64,000 nt of DNA from Thinopyrum elongatum (lineage: Eukaryota; Streptophyta; Magnoliopsida; Poales; Poaceae), in assembly GCA_011799875.1 (NCBI GenBank), contig CM022303.1:297240362-297304361 (forward strand), read 5' to 3'. Positions 31,900-43,473 of this stretch are shown piece by piece. The notes below the pieces were generated by a model. The model did not search any database. It had not been told where the DNA came from and worked only from the letters and a program-made list of their open reading frames with translations. A program made the position numbers and the translations under genes. The number at the start of each line of letters is the position of its first letter. Position 1 is the first letter of the stretch.

Positions 31900-34570
31900 T
31901 GTGACGCCCCCGGTTCAATCGTACACTAATCATACACGCAAACGGGTACGATCAAACCCAGGGACTCACGGGAAGATATCACAACACAACTCTAAACACA
32001 AATAAACGGAGGTCCACAATATTACAGACCAGGGATCCGAAGATCCGAATACATAAGTCAGTCATACAAATAATATCTGGGTACAGACATAGTTAGACAA
32101 GTTTTGCCTTAAGAAGGCTAGCACAAACAGCGACACTAGATCGAAAGGCGTTGGCCTCCTGCCTGGGAGCCTCCGATCCTACTCCTGGTCAGCTGGCTCG
32201 ATCCAGTAGTACGTGCCCTCTGGACCCGCCTGGTAGTAGGCTCCGGTGGTGGCGTCTGGCTCCTGGACTCCATCGTCTGGTGTATCATCAAGGTGGGGTA
32301 TATGGGGGAAAAGAGAAAATAAAGCAACCGTGAGTACTCATCCGAAGTACTCAGCAAGCAAGGATCTATACTACATATGCAACATTATCAAGGGAGAAAA
32401 GGCTGTATATGTGGACTGGGCTGCAGAAATGCCAGAATAGAGAGAAAGGCCTAGTCCTATCGAAGACTAGCATCTTCAAACATCTTCTCAAAGCCATCAT
32501 CTTGCAGCAGTAGAAGAGAGTAGAATAGCATTTTATTTAGCAAACATGTTGAAGTACAGCTCAAAGATCCTTCCTCGACTCCCAGCGAGAAAGTAATCCC
32601 GAAGCTTCAATTAAGTAACAAGTATCCAGTTTAAGTAGGTAGATCGGGATACACAAACTGAGCGTCCTTTACCGTAGGACCGGCTATCGATAGAAGATTC
32701 ATCCCTGCAGGGGTGCACTACTGTTACCCAACACGCTCGATCAACTCTGGGCGGACATACTTGATGGGTAATGCCCGTCCTCGGAAGATCAACACGAAGC
32801 AGCGCTCTACCTAGGCTCAGCAGAGAGGTCAGCACGCCGGACTAACCTATGCACCCAGGGGTCTCGGGCCATCGCCCTGGGCACCCTGCGCGTTGCGTGG
32901 CTGGCCGGGGTGCAGGCGCGACACTGAACTCGCCAGTGAAGTATCCAGCCCAATCCCGACGATCAGCCCGCACGGTGAATCGTGACGTCTGATAAGCTTT
33001 CGGCGAAACGTACATCGCAGAGGGCCCCATAACCATTATCCCGCGTGGTGGCAGTGCGTATAGGGCACGTCGACCCACTCAGATCACACACCCAAATCCA
33101 ATAGGCTCAATTAGTATAAAGCGGAGACAATCAGAGTCTCTGATGCTCCGCCACAATGTCACACTCGAGTGCCCTTCCGGCACACCCGAAATCATAGATC
33201 CCCAGCGGGTACCCACCAGGGTGGACCCGCCTGTGAAAAAGGTCAAGTAACCGTGTGGTCATAATCATCAGGGTGAACGTAAGAGGTATCACCCTCGAGG
33301 TTCACACTGAGGGGTTGCACGACAGAGTCGTATCGGACATGGAGAAGGAGGAATCACCCTCGATGACCACGACCGTACAGCTATGCTGCAGAGTATTCAT
33401 CAGGAGTGCGTTACGAGGTATCACCCTCGGCACTCGATAGTTACTACGCAGAGTCGTACAACTAAGGGGGGGGGGTGAAGTGAGGCGTCTGTCTCTGATC
33501 GACGATCACGTTGATCGAGTCGTCGATGAACAAGCAGGGGCGACAAAGTAAGGTGGTGGGGTCACAGATGGTTCATACCAACCTATACTAAACAGTTTAT
33601 CATAGGCAGGTAAGGTAGCAATGAACAGGTTACAACAGCAGGCTATGCATCAGAATAGGAGCATACATTAACAGTAGCGAAATCTAATGCAAGCAGGAGA
33701 ATAGAATGGGCGATATCTGGAATGCTCAAGGGGGGGGGGGCTTGCCTGGTTGCTCTGGCAAGAGGGGAAGGTCGTCAACGGGCTGCTCGTCGGTAGTGTA
33801 GTCGTATCCAGGTGCAGCGCCGTCGGTCTCAGCGTCTATCGAGAGAGAGAGAAGGAGGGGGAGAGAAACAATAAATTCACGGCAATAATGCAAACAACAT
33901 GTATGACATGTCTAAATGATATGCCGGGGTGTTCTACTGCCTAACTAAATGATTTAGTTAATTTAGGAATTTATTCGGATTTATTTAATTAAAGTTGGGC
34001 ACTATTCATTTACTGAAATCGGTCTAAAAGTTCAATGTTCTTATAGCTGCGGGCGTCTGACGGGAATACGAAGGACGTATTCGGGTTCGTATCGAAATTC
34101 TGAGCAAGTTTCATATATAAATTATTTTCATCGGAGTTACGGTTTATTTAATATGATTTTCTAAAGTTTTTATTAATTTCTGGAATTTAATTAATTATTT
34201 AATTCAACATTATCCGAAACTGTGCTGATGATGACATCAGCATGACCTCATGCTGATGTCAGCGGTTAATTAAGTTAATTACTAATTACTATTTAATTAA
34301 CACTAATTAGTTAATTAGATTAACCTAATTAGGATTAATTAATTAATTGTTTTTATCAATTATTTTTTTATTTATTTATTTTTCTTTTTCTAAAACGTTC
34401 GGTGGGACCGGACCCCACATGTCATTGGGCCAGGGGGGCACTGGCCCAGTGGTCAGTGGCCCTGGCCACAGCGTGCACGGGCGCGCGGGCGAGCGGGCGC
34501 TGGGGCGCTGCGGGGCGCCCGAACTGGACGCGGCCAGTCGGGGCCACGACGAGGGGGGGGGGGGCGCTGG
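31900..34570 (-). repeat. Array D, truncated LTR copy 1
   Basis: It matches the other LTRs closely from 31900 to about 34200, then diverges in the GC-rich part, and stops where the next LTR begins at 34571. The first part of the LTR (minus-strand sense) is missing. Confidence 0.85.
34232..34261. repeat. Palindrome of LTR copy 1 (variant arms)
   Basis: TGACATCAGCATGA-CC-TCATGCTGATGTCA: perfect 14-bp arms. Other LTR copies have TGACGTCA at the arm ends instead. Confidence 0.8.
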
Positions 34571-36892
34571 TGTGACGCCCCCGGTTCAATCGTACACTAA
34601 TCATACACGCAAACGTGTACGATCAAGCCCAGGGACTCACGGGAAGATATCACAACACAACTCTAAACACAAATAAACGGAGGTCCACAATATTACAGAC
34701 CAGGGATCCGAAGATCCGAATACATAAGTCAGTCATACAAATAATATCTGGGTACAGACATAGTTAGACAAGTTCTGCCTTAAGAAGGCTAGCACAAACA
34801 GCGACACTAGATCGAAAGGCGTTGGCCTCCTGCCTGGGAGCCTCCGATCCTACTCCTGGTCCGCTGGCTCGATCCAGTAGTACGTGCCCTCTGGACCCGC
34901 CTGGTAGTAGGCTCCGGTGGTGGCGTCTGGCTCCTGGACTCCATCGTCTGGTGTATCATCAAGGTGGGGTATATGGGGGAAAAGAGAAAATAAAGCAACC
35001 GTGAGTACTCATCCGAAGTACTCAGCAAGCAAGGATCTATACTACATATGCAACATTAACAATGGAGAAAAGGCTGTATATGTGGACTGGGCTGCAGAAA
35101 TGCCAGAATAGAGAGAAAGGCCTAGTCCTATCGAAGACTAGCATCTTCAAACATCTTCTCAAAGCCATCATCTTGCAGCAGTAGAAGAGAGTAGAATAGC
35201 ATTTTATTTAACAAACATGTTGAAGTACAGCTCAAAGATCCTTCCTCGACTCCCAGCGAGAAAGTAATCCCGAAGCTTCAATTAAGTAACAAGTATCCAG
35301 TTTAAGTAGTAGATCGGGATACACAAACTGAGCGTCCTTTACCGTAGGACCGGCTATCGATAGAAGATTCATCCCTGCAGGGGTGCACTACTGTTACCCA
35401 ACACGCTCGATCAACTCTGGTCGGACATACTTGATGGGTAATGCCCGTCCTCGGAAGATCAACACGAAGCAGCGCTCTACCTAGGCTCAGCAGAGAGGTC
35501 AGCACGCCGGACTAACCTATGCACCCAGGGGTCTCGGGCCATCGCCCTGGGCACCCTGCGCGTTGCATGGCTGGCCGGGGTGCAGGCGCGACACTGAACT
35601 CGCCAGTGAAGTATCCAGCCCAATCCCGACGATCAGCCCGCACGGTGAATCGTGACGTCTGATAAGCTTTCGGCGAAACGTACATCGCAGAGGGCCCCAT
35701 AACCATTATCCCGCGTGGTGGCAGTGCGTATAGGGCACGTCGACCCACTCAGATCACACACCCAAATCCAATAGGCTCAATTAGTATCAAGCGGAGACAA
35801 TCAGAGTCTCTGATGCTCCGCCATAATGTCACACTCGAGTGCCCTTCCGGCACACCCGAAATCATAGATCCCCAGCGGGTACCCACCAGGGTGGACCCGC
35901 CTGTGAAAAAGGTCAAGTAACCGTGTGGTCATAATCATCAGGGTGAACGTAAGAGGTATCACCCTCGAGGTTCACACTGAGGGGTTGCACGACAGAGTCG
36001 TATCGGACATGGAGAAGGAGGAATCACCCTCGATGACCACGACCGTACAGCTATGCTGCAGAGTATTCATCAGGAGTGCGTTACGAGGTATCACCCTCGG
36101 CACTCGATAGTTACTACGCAGAGTCGTACAACTAGGGGGGGTGTGAAGTGAGGCGTCTGTCTCTGATCGACGATCACGTTGATCGAGTCGTTGATGAACA
36201 AGCAGGGGCGACAAAGTAAGGTGGTGGGGTCACAGATGGTTCATACCAACCTATACTAAACAGTTTATCATAGGCAGGTAAGGTAGCAATGAACAGGTTA
36301 CAACAGCAGGCTATGCATCAGAATAGGAGCATACATTAACAGTAGCGAAATCTAATGCAAGCAGGAGAATAGAATGGGCGATATCTGGAATGCTCAAGGG
36401 GGGGGGCTTGCCTGGTTGCTCTGGCAAGAGAGGGAGGTCGTCAACGGGCTGCTCGTCGGTAGAGTAGTCGTAACCTGGTGCAGCGTCGTCGGTCTCGGCG
36501 TCTATCGAGAGAGAAGGAGGGGGAGAGAAACAATAAATTCCACGGCAAATATGCAAACAATATGTATGACATGCCTAAATGATATGCCGGGGTGTTCTAC
36601 TGCCTAACTAAACGATTTAGTTAATTTAGGAATTTATTTGGATTTATTTAATTAAAGTTGGGCACTATTCATTTATTGAAATCGGTCTAATTGTTCAACG
36701 TTCTCATAGCTGCGGGCGTCTGACGGGAATACCGAGGGCGTATCCGGGTTCGTATCGTCGTTCTGAGCAAGTTTCATGTATAAAATATTTTCATCGGAGT
36801 TACGGTTTAAAAGATATGATTTTCTAAAGTTTTTATTAATTTCTGAAATTTAATTAATTATTTAATTCAACATTATCCGAAACAGTGATTGA

Positions 36893-36922
36893 TGACGTCA
36901 GCATGACATCATGCTGACGTCA
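36893..36922. promoter_or_regulatory. Palindrome with two TGACGTCA boxes in LTR copy 2
   Basis: TGACGTCAGCATGA-CA-TCATGCTGACGTCA: perfect 14-bp arms. TGACGTCA is the classic palindromic bZIP (CRE/C-box) site. Also at 44744-44773 (identical) and 51116-51144 (one spacer base shorter). Confidence 0.65.
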
Positions 36923-38356
36923 GCAGCCACCTGACAGGGTGGGTCCCACTTGTCATAGGCTGTTAGGTTAATCAGTTTTAATTAATTTAATTACTGATTA
37001 ATTAACTAATTAATTAATATTAAATTAATCTAATCAGGGTTAATTAGCCTAATTAATTAATTAATTAATTAATTATTTTTATTTTATTTTTCTTTTTATT
37101 ATTATTTTTTTTTTAAAAAACGTTTTGGGCGGGGCCCATACGTCATAGGCCCATAGGGGCCAAACGGGCGCTGGGCACCAGCCCAATACGGCGCAGCGGG
37201 CGCGGGCGTGGGAGGCCACGGCAGCGCGCGCGGGGCCGGAGCGGCAGGGGGTGGTGGCGCGCGGCGCAGGCGGCGGGGCCGGAGGCGAGCGGGGCGGCGC
37301 GGTGGCCGGAGCGGCAGCGGGCGACGGCGCGCAGTGCGGGGCGGGGGCCGGAGCGGGTCGGCGCGGGGCGAGCGCGCGCGCACGCGACGCACGGCGAGTG
37401 CGAGCCGGCAGGGAGCGGGCCGGGCGCGGCGCGGGCGCGGCCGGGGCGCATCCGGCGCGCGGCGGGGCGGGGGCGAGCGAGGCGAGAGAGAGAGGAAAGC
37501 CCGGGGCCGGGCCTCACCGAGCGATGTAGGGGGGGAGGCAATGGGCGCGGGGAGGCGAGCGGCGACGGTGGTCGGCGACGAGGCGGTGACGGGGCGCGGT
37601 CGGGGACGAGCGGCGTGGCGTCGGGCGCGCGGCGGTGGTGACGAGCGCGAGCGCCCGAGGGAGAGGGAGGGAGCGAGGAGGGGCGTGGCTCACGGGGAGG
37701 ATGCAGGGAACGGGGCAGTGGGCGCGGGGAGGAGTCGGAGACGTCGGCGACGCGGTGACGGCGGGTTCGGGGCGACGGCAGCGGAGTGCGGCGGCGATGC
37801 GCGGACGCGCGCCAGATCCAGAGAGAGGGGGGGGAAGTGGGGAGTGGGTGACGCTAGGGTTCGGGCGTCCCTGGGGTATAGGCTAGGGGGCGCGGGTGGG
37901 CCGGCCGGCTGGGCTTCGGCCCAGTTGGGCCGGGGGGGGTCCTTCTTCTTCTTTTCTGTTTCATTTTTTTCTTTTATCTTTTTCTTTATTCTCCTTTCTC
38001 AGTTTAGTAAATAGTCAGGCCTCAAAATGGTTTTTGTAAAACATGAGACCTAGTTCATAAATACCAGTGCATTATTCCCTAACACCTAAAATTAGTTTGG
38101 ACAAAACATAATTCCATATTTATTTCAGATTTAATAAATGGTTACTAAATATTATCTTTATCCACTGTTTGAGGTTGTTCAAGTCACTTATCCAATTCCA
38201 ATGATGTTGGTTTCAATTTTAGAATAGCCTCTGGAATATTTGCTATTTATCTGACATTTTAGCTCCTATGTTGGACAACTTTCATATTCCACTTTCATTT
38301 AAATTTGAATTTGACTTAGGAGTTGAAATGCAATATGATGCTAATGATGATTATGC

Positions 38357-38573
38357 NNNNNNNNNNNNNNNNNNNNNNNNNNNNNNNNNNNNNNNNNNNN
38401 NNNNNNNNNNNNNNNNNNNNNNNNNNNNNNNNNNNNNNNNNNNNNNNNNNNNNNNNNNNNNNNNNNNNNNNNNNNNNNNNNNNNNNNNNNNNNNNNNNNN
38501 NNNNNNNNNNNNNNNNNNNNNNNNNNNNNNNNNNNNNNNNNNNNNNNNNNNNNNNNNNNNNNNNNNNNNNNNN
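38357..38573. other. Assembly gap (217 N)
   Basis: A run of N in LTR copy 2. The same place in the other LTR copies (46214-46251 region) holds only about 26 nt between TTATGC and ATCAAAAG. Confidence 0.95.
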
Positions 38574-38650
38574 ATCAAAAGTGATTACTGTTGCTAATCA
38601 CCGGGGGTGTTACAACTCTCCTCATCTATTAAGAATTCTCGTCCCGAGAA

Positions 38651-39919
38651 TTAAGAGGAAGACTGAAAGAAAGAGGGGTATTCTTCGCGAAGACGATCCT
38701 CGCGTTCCCAAGTGGCTTCATCTTCAGAATGATTTGACCACTGAACCTTGAGGAACTTGATTGACTTTTGACGTGTTCGACGCTCAGCTTGATCAAGAAT
38801 ACGGATGGGATGTTCTGGATAAGACAGATCTTCCCGTAATTCAAGCACTTCATGATCCACAGCTCGAATAGGATCCTTGAAGCAGCGGCGGAGTTGGGAT
38901 ACATGAAAGACGTCATGTACTTGAGAAAGGTTTGGCGGCAATTGCAACTGATATGCCACTTCTCCTCGACGGGCAAGAATATGGAACGGGCCAATGTAGC
39001 GAGGGGCTAACTTGCCTTTGATTCCGAACCGATGAGTGCCTTTCAACGGAGTGACGCGGAGGTAAGCTTGCTCGCCAGGTTGATAGACTATTTCCTGGTG
39101 CTTACGGTCATAGTTGCTCTTCTGACGAGACTGAGCAGACTTCAAATGTTCACGAACAATACGGACTTGTTCTTCAGCTTGCCGAATAATGTCCGGTCCG
39201 ACGAGTGAGCGTTCCCCAGTTTCTGACCAATTCAGAGGGGTTCGACACTTACGACCGTATAGAACTTCAAACGGTGCCATCTTCAGACTAGCTTGATAGC
39301 TATTGTTGTAAGAGAATTCGGCATACGGGAGAGATTCCTCCCATTTCTTACCGAAGGAGATGACGCAAGCTCGAAGCATATCTTCGAGCACTTGATTAAC
39401 TCGTTCAACTTGACCCTGTGACTGAGGGTGAAAAGCGGTGCTGAAAGACAGATGTGTTCCCATAGCTTCTTGGAAACTATTCCAGAATCTGGAGGTGAAG
39501 AGGCTGCCACGATCAGAACTGATCTCCAACGGAACACCGTGGAGTGACACAATCCGGGAAACATACAAGTCTGCTAACTGGCTAGCAGTGATTGTCTCCT
39601 TAACAGGCAGAAAGTGGGCAACCTTAGAGAATCGGTCAATGACAACAAAAATAGCATCATGACCCTTCTGGGATTTGGGAAAACCAGTAATGAAATCCAT
39701 TTGGACCTTGTCCCATTTCCATTCAGGAATTTCGAGGGGTTGCAGAGTTCCTGCGGGCCTTTGATGTTGAGCTTTAACGCGGCGGCAAACGTCACACTCT
39801 GAAACATAACGAGCAATGTCTCGCTTCATATTAGGCCACCAGAATCTTTGACAAATGTCATGGTACATCTTTGTGCTACCAGGGTGAATGGACAAGGGAG
39901 CGTCATGAGCTTCCTTCAT
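38651..39919 (-). pseudogene. Array D internal region 2: integrase with chromodomain
   Basis: HHCC zinc finger (HDAPLSIHPG...CDVCRRVKAQ), rve core with Asp in VQMDFITGFPKS, Asp in ISSDRGSLFTS and Glu in GQVERVNQ, then the C-terminal SH3-like part (YQPGEQAYLRV, LAPRYIGPF) and a chromodomain at about residues 365-415 (IKFLKVQWSNHSEDEATWE). The chromodomain would direct insertion to marked chromatin. The frame is +1 relative to gag-RT-RNase H; the break lies near 39918-39930, where the upstream frame ends in TGA. All catalytic residues are present, so the frameshift is the main lesion of this part. Confidence 0.85.
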
Positions 39920-42900
39920 AACGTTTTCCTCTCATTCTTGAACTTGGGTACGAAGAGACGGTGTTGGAAAAATAGGATCCCATCTGCATCAAGATGGAAT
40001 TCCGACGGCTTTCCTTTCTCGAGGTACCGCTTGATCTTTTCAACTTCAGGGTCATACCTTTGCATAACCTTAATGCCGTGTTCTAAATCTGGTTCGACAA
40101 CCAGGGTATTGAGATAACCCTGTGGAACAATATGGAGGTTCAATTTGCAAAGCTCTTCATGGAGAAGAGGTTGTGTTTCTTGAACCATAAGATTGTTGCT
40201 ATAGGACTTGCGACTTAAAGCATCGGCCATTACATTAGCCTTGCCGGGGGTGTATGAGATATTCATATCATAATCGGCAATTGTTTCGAGCCATCTTTGT
40301 TGATGAAGGTTCAGATCTGGTTGAGTATATAAATACTTCAAGCTTTGGTGATCCGTGTATATCTCGCAACGGTTACCGAGAAGGTAATGTCGCCATAGCT
40401 TCAAGGCATAGATAACCGCAGAAAGTTCAAGATCATGCACGGGATAATTTTCTTCATGAGGACGCAATTGTCGGGAGGCATAAGCAATCACTTTGCGCTC
40501 TTGCATTAGGACACAGCCTAATCCTTGACGAGATGCATCACAGTATATCACGAAATCCTTTTGGGAATCCGGGGGTGCTAGTACTGGGGCAGATGTCAAT
40601 TTATCTTTTAGTGTCTGAAAGCTTTCTTGACATTTTTCTGTCCACTCAAATTTAACACCTTTGTGAAGCAGATATGTCAATGGTTTTGCAATTTTGGAAA
40701 AGTTCTCAACGAATCGACGGCAATAACTAGCAAGTCCGAGAAAACTTCTGACTTGCTTAACATTCTTTGGGGGAGTCCAGTCGAGAATAGCCTGAACTCG
40801 TTCGGGGTTAACAGCAATCCCATCCTTGGAAATCACATGTCCAAGGTAAGTTACTTCCGGAAGCCAAAATTCGCATTTGGAATACTTGGCATACAACTGG
40901 TGTTCTCGGAGCCTTTCTAGAACAAGGCAGAGATGTTCAGCATGTTCCTCTTTATTCTTAGAATAGACCAGAATATCATCTAGATATACCACGACGAATT
41001 TGTCGAGGTAATCCATGAATATATAATTCATCAGACGGGAGAACGTAGCTGGGGCATTCGTTAGGCCAAATGACATGACGGTGTATTCATAGGAGCCATA
41101 ACGAGTGACGAATGCAGTCTTGGGAATGTCCTCTTTACGGACACGGATCTGGTGATAACCCAACCTCAAGTCGAGTTTAGAGAACACCGATGATCCAGCG
41201 AGTTGATCATAAAGATCATTGATCCGGGGCAGTGGGTATTTATTCTGGATTGTGGCTTGGTTAATGGGCCGGTAATCCTGAACCAATCGGTTAGTTCCAT
41301 CCTTCTTCTTAACGAAGAGTGAAGGTGCTCCCCAAGCAGAGGAACTGGGGCGGATGAAACCACTCTTAAGTGATTTGTCGATTTCTTCCTTAAGCTCAAG
41401 GAGGTGATGCGGAGGCATCTTATAAGGTCGCTTGGCAATAGGAACGGTGCCAGGCTTCAAGTCGATGACGAACTCGACAGCTCTAGCCGGGGGTATTCCG
41501 GGAAGTTCTTCTGGAAAGACGTCTGGAAAATCTCGAACGACAGGAACGTTCTCGATCCCTTCCAGAGGTGAGGCGTTCAAAGCATTCATAACATATATCT
41601 CAGCTTCAGCGTCTCGAGTAATGCGGGCGGTATAGTTCACTATCTCATCGGTGGGGTGAAGAAGTTGGACGACTTTAGTGGCACAATTGATCGAAGCAAT
41701 GTGAGCTTTCAACCAATCCATTCCGAGTATGAGGTCTATGGTGGAAGACTTCAGGATAATAGGGGAAGCTAGGAATTCAAATTCCTCGATTTCAACAGGG
41801 ACTTTATGTGCCATCATAGTGGTTTGACATTGGCCTCCAGGGGTACGGACAACTATTGGCAGGTTCATCTTTTCGAATGTTATGTCATGAGATAATGCAA
41901 ATGCTTCAGACATGAATGAATGCGATGCTCCTGAATCAAATAATACAGAAGCAGGTACTGAGTTAACAAGAAGGGTACCCATCACAGTAGCAGGTTGATC
42001 CTGGACTTCTTCAATGTCAATGTTGTAAGCCTGACCACGACCACGTGAAGCAGACCCAGTATTATAGTTGCGGGTCTGATTGTTGCCACGGCCATATCCA
42101 CGGCCAGCACGAGGAAAATCTAACTGATTCTGAGTCTGGCGGCAGTCTTTAGCCTGGTGGCCTGGTTTGCGGCACTTGAAACACAAACCATCTTCAGGAC
42201 GAAGAGGGGCATGGTTCTGGATAGCTTGAGCCTTTGACGGCCTCGGTGGTGGAGGAGGCAGACGTAGTGCAGCATTGTTCTTTGGCACAGAGGCATTGGG
42301 ACGGAACGCGTTGTTGGGAATCCAAACTCTACGCTTCGGTGCTGAGCCCGAAGATGAGCCAGCATCACGATAGCGCTTCTGCGAGTCCTTGTGTTCCATC
42401 TGAGCGGTCTCAACGAGAATAGCCTTGTTCACTAGAGTTGAGAAGTCATTGATGTCTTGAGCAGCTAGTGCAAGCTTGAGGTCAGGGTGTAGTCCATTAC
42501 GGAACTTCTCCTGTCTGCGAGCATCTGTGGCGATGTCTTCTTCAGCATAGCGGGAGAGATCAAGAAATTCCCGCTGATAAGCTTCGACGGTTTTATTGCC
42601 CTGAGTGAGGTTGCGGAACTGGGTCTTCATGCGTTCCATAATTGCTTGAGGGATGTAACGTGTACGGAAAGCAGCCTGGAACTCATACCAAGTGATGACT
42701 GTTCCAACAGGCAGAGTACGCTTGTGTGTGTCCCACCATTGAGCAGTGGGGCCCTTTAAGAAAAAGGCCGCGAAGGTGACAAAGTTGGCGGGGGCGACAT
42801 TAGCAGACTCCATCTCGTGAGTGATGTCGCGGAGCCAGTCATCGGCATCCAGGGGCTTGTCAGAGTTGCGAAACTGCGTTATAGCATCGTAGAGACGTGC

Positions 42901-43473
42901 TCGAGTGGCAACCAACTCGACGGCGAGAGCCCGAACAGTGCGATCCAGAGCCTGAGTGCACTGAATCAGAACGCGGTGGTCATATCGGCGAGGCTCGTAC
43001 GGGGCACAGATAGCTGTGTAGTATCCGGTAGCATCTCCAGCAGGGGCATACGGAATGTATCGGAACTCAGAGTCATCCAAGATATCACTGAACTGTCCTC
43101 GAAGACGTGCGACAGCAGAGTAGGCGGCATCATGTACTGCCATCTCAATCGTCACGCCGATACCGTGGAAAAGGTGCAGCTCGGTGTCTGAGTCATTCTG
43201 CCGATCATAGATACGAACATCAGCATGGTACTGCTCCTGATTAAACTCGCGGTAATCCTCGTAAACCATGTACTCAGGGTACCAGCGGTAGCCAAGTCTG
43301 GTCATGAGAGCGATCAGGACAGCTGGAAACCTAGGCTCAGCAGAGAGGTCAGCACGCCGGACTAACCTATGCACCCAGGGGTCTCGGGCCATCGCCCTGG
43401 GTACCCTGCGCGTTGCTTGGCTGGCCGGGGTGCAGGCGCGACACTGAACTCGCCAGTGAAGTATCCAGCCCAA
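39916..43473 (-). CDS. Array D internal region 2: LTR-ORF1-gag-protease-RT-RNase H fusion (1185 aa)
   Basis: One open frame. Residues 1-47 come from the truncated LTR. Next is most of the extra 5' ORF1 (to about residue 200), fused by an 8-bp-repeat deletion to gag ([26 protein letters not shown]). Then come a CCHC knuckle [14 protein letters not shown] (about 430), protease [12 protein letters not shown] (about 509), RT with [11 protein letters not shown] (about 827), and RNase [14 protein letters not shown] (about 977), ending shortly before integrase. The catalytic motifs look intact, but the primer site and the true 5' LTR end are gone, so this copy cannot replicate alone. It is unusual that two junctions keep one frame open. 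Confidence 0.85.
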   Translation of the reverse strand: MGWILHWRVQCRACTPASQATRRVPRAMARDPWVHRLVRRADLSAEPRFPAVLIALMTRLGYRWYPEYMVYEDYREFNQEQYHADVRIYDRQNDSDTELHLFHGIGVTIEMAVHDAAYSAVARLRGQFSDILDDSEFRYIPYAPAGDATGYYTAICAPYEPRRYDHRVLIQCTQALDRTVRALAVELVATRARLYDAITQFRNSDKPLDADDWLRDITHEMESANVAPANFVTFAAFFLKGPTAQWWDTHKRTLPVGTVITWYEFQAAFRTRYIPQAIMERMKTQFRNLTQGNKTVEAYQREFLDLSRYAEEDIATDARRQEKFRNGLHPDLKLALAAQDINDFSTLVNKAILVETAQMEHKDSQKRYRDAGSSSGSAPKRRVWIPNNAFRPNASVPKNNAALRLPPPPPRPSKAQAIQNHAPLRPEDGLCFKCRKPGHQAKDCRQTQNQLDFPRAGRGYGRGNNQTRNYNTGSASRGRGQAYNIDIEEVQDQPATVMGTLLVNSVPASVLFDSGASHSFMSEAFALSHDITFEKMNLPIVVRTPGGQCQTTMMAHKVPVEIEEFEFLASPIILKSSTIDLILGMDWLKAHIASINCATKVVQLLHPTDEIVNYTARITRDAEAEIYVMNALNASPLEGIENVPVVRDFPDVFPEELPGIPPARAVEFVIDLKPGTVPIAKRPYKMPPHHLLELKEEIDKSLKSGFIRPSSSAWGAPSLFVKKKDGTNRLVQDYRPINQATIQNKYPLPRINDLYDQLAGSSVFSKLDLRLGYHQIRVRKEDIPKTAFVTRYGSYEYTVMSFGLTNAPATFSRLMNYIFMDYLDKFVVVYLDDILVYSKNKEEHAEHLCLVLERLREHQLYAKYSKCEFWLPEVTYLGHVISKDGIAVNPERVQAILDWTPPKNVKQVRSFLGLASYCRRFVENFSKIAKPLTYLLHKGVKFEWTEKCQESFQTLKDKLTSAPVLAPPDSQKDFVIYCDASRQGLGCVLMQERKVIAYASRQLRPHEENYPVHDLELSAVIYALKLWRHYLLGNRCEIYTDHQSLKYLYTQPDLNLHQQRWLETIADYDMNISYTPGKANVMADALSRKSYSNNLMVQETQPLLHEELCKLNLHIVPQGYLNTLVVEPDLEHGIKVMQRYDPEVEKIKRYLEKGKPSEFHLDADGILFFQHRLFVPKFKNERKTL

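Larger units (their letters stand above)
34571..38614 (-). repeat. Array D, LTR copy 2 (with N gap)
   Basis: A full-length LTR apart from the gap at 38357-38573. It includes a GC-rich block of about 0.8 kb (37130-37930) with long open frames on both strands, which I take as composition effects, flanked by AATTAATT-rich DNA. Confidence 0.9.

Noticed and set aside
32136..33440. Repeated ORFs of 60-78 aa in the D LTRs (also near 34807-36110 and 43362-43960)
   Set aside because: Identical because the LTRs are copies; short, with no domain and no start context.
37102..38014. Long overlapping ORFs (up to 268 aa) on both strands in the GC-rich part of the LTRs, also at 44952-45753 and 51279-52304
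   Set aside because: Arg/Ala/Gly/Pro-rich frames open on both strands of a very GC-rich LTR block, with no domain and not kept in frame in the indel-rich copy.
38268..38751. ORFs spanning the N gap
   Set aside because: Made only by unknown bases.
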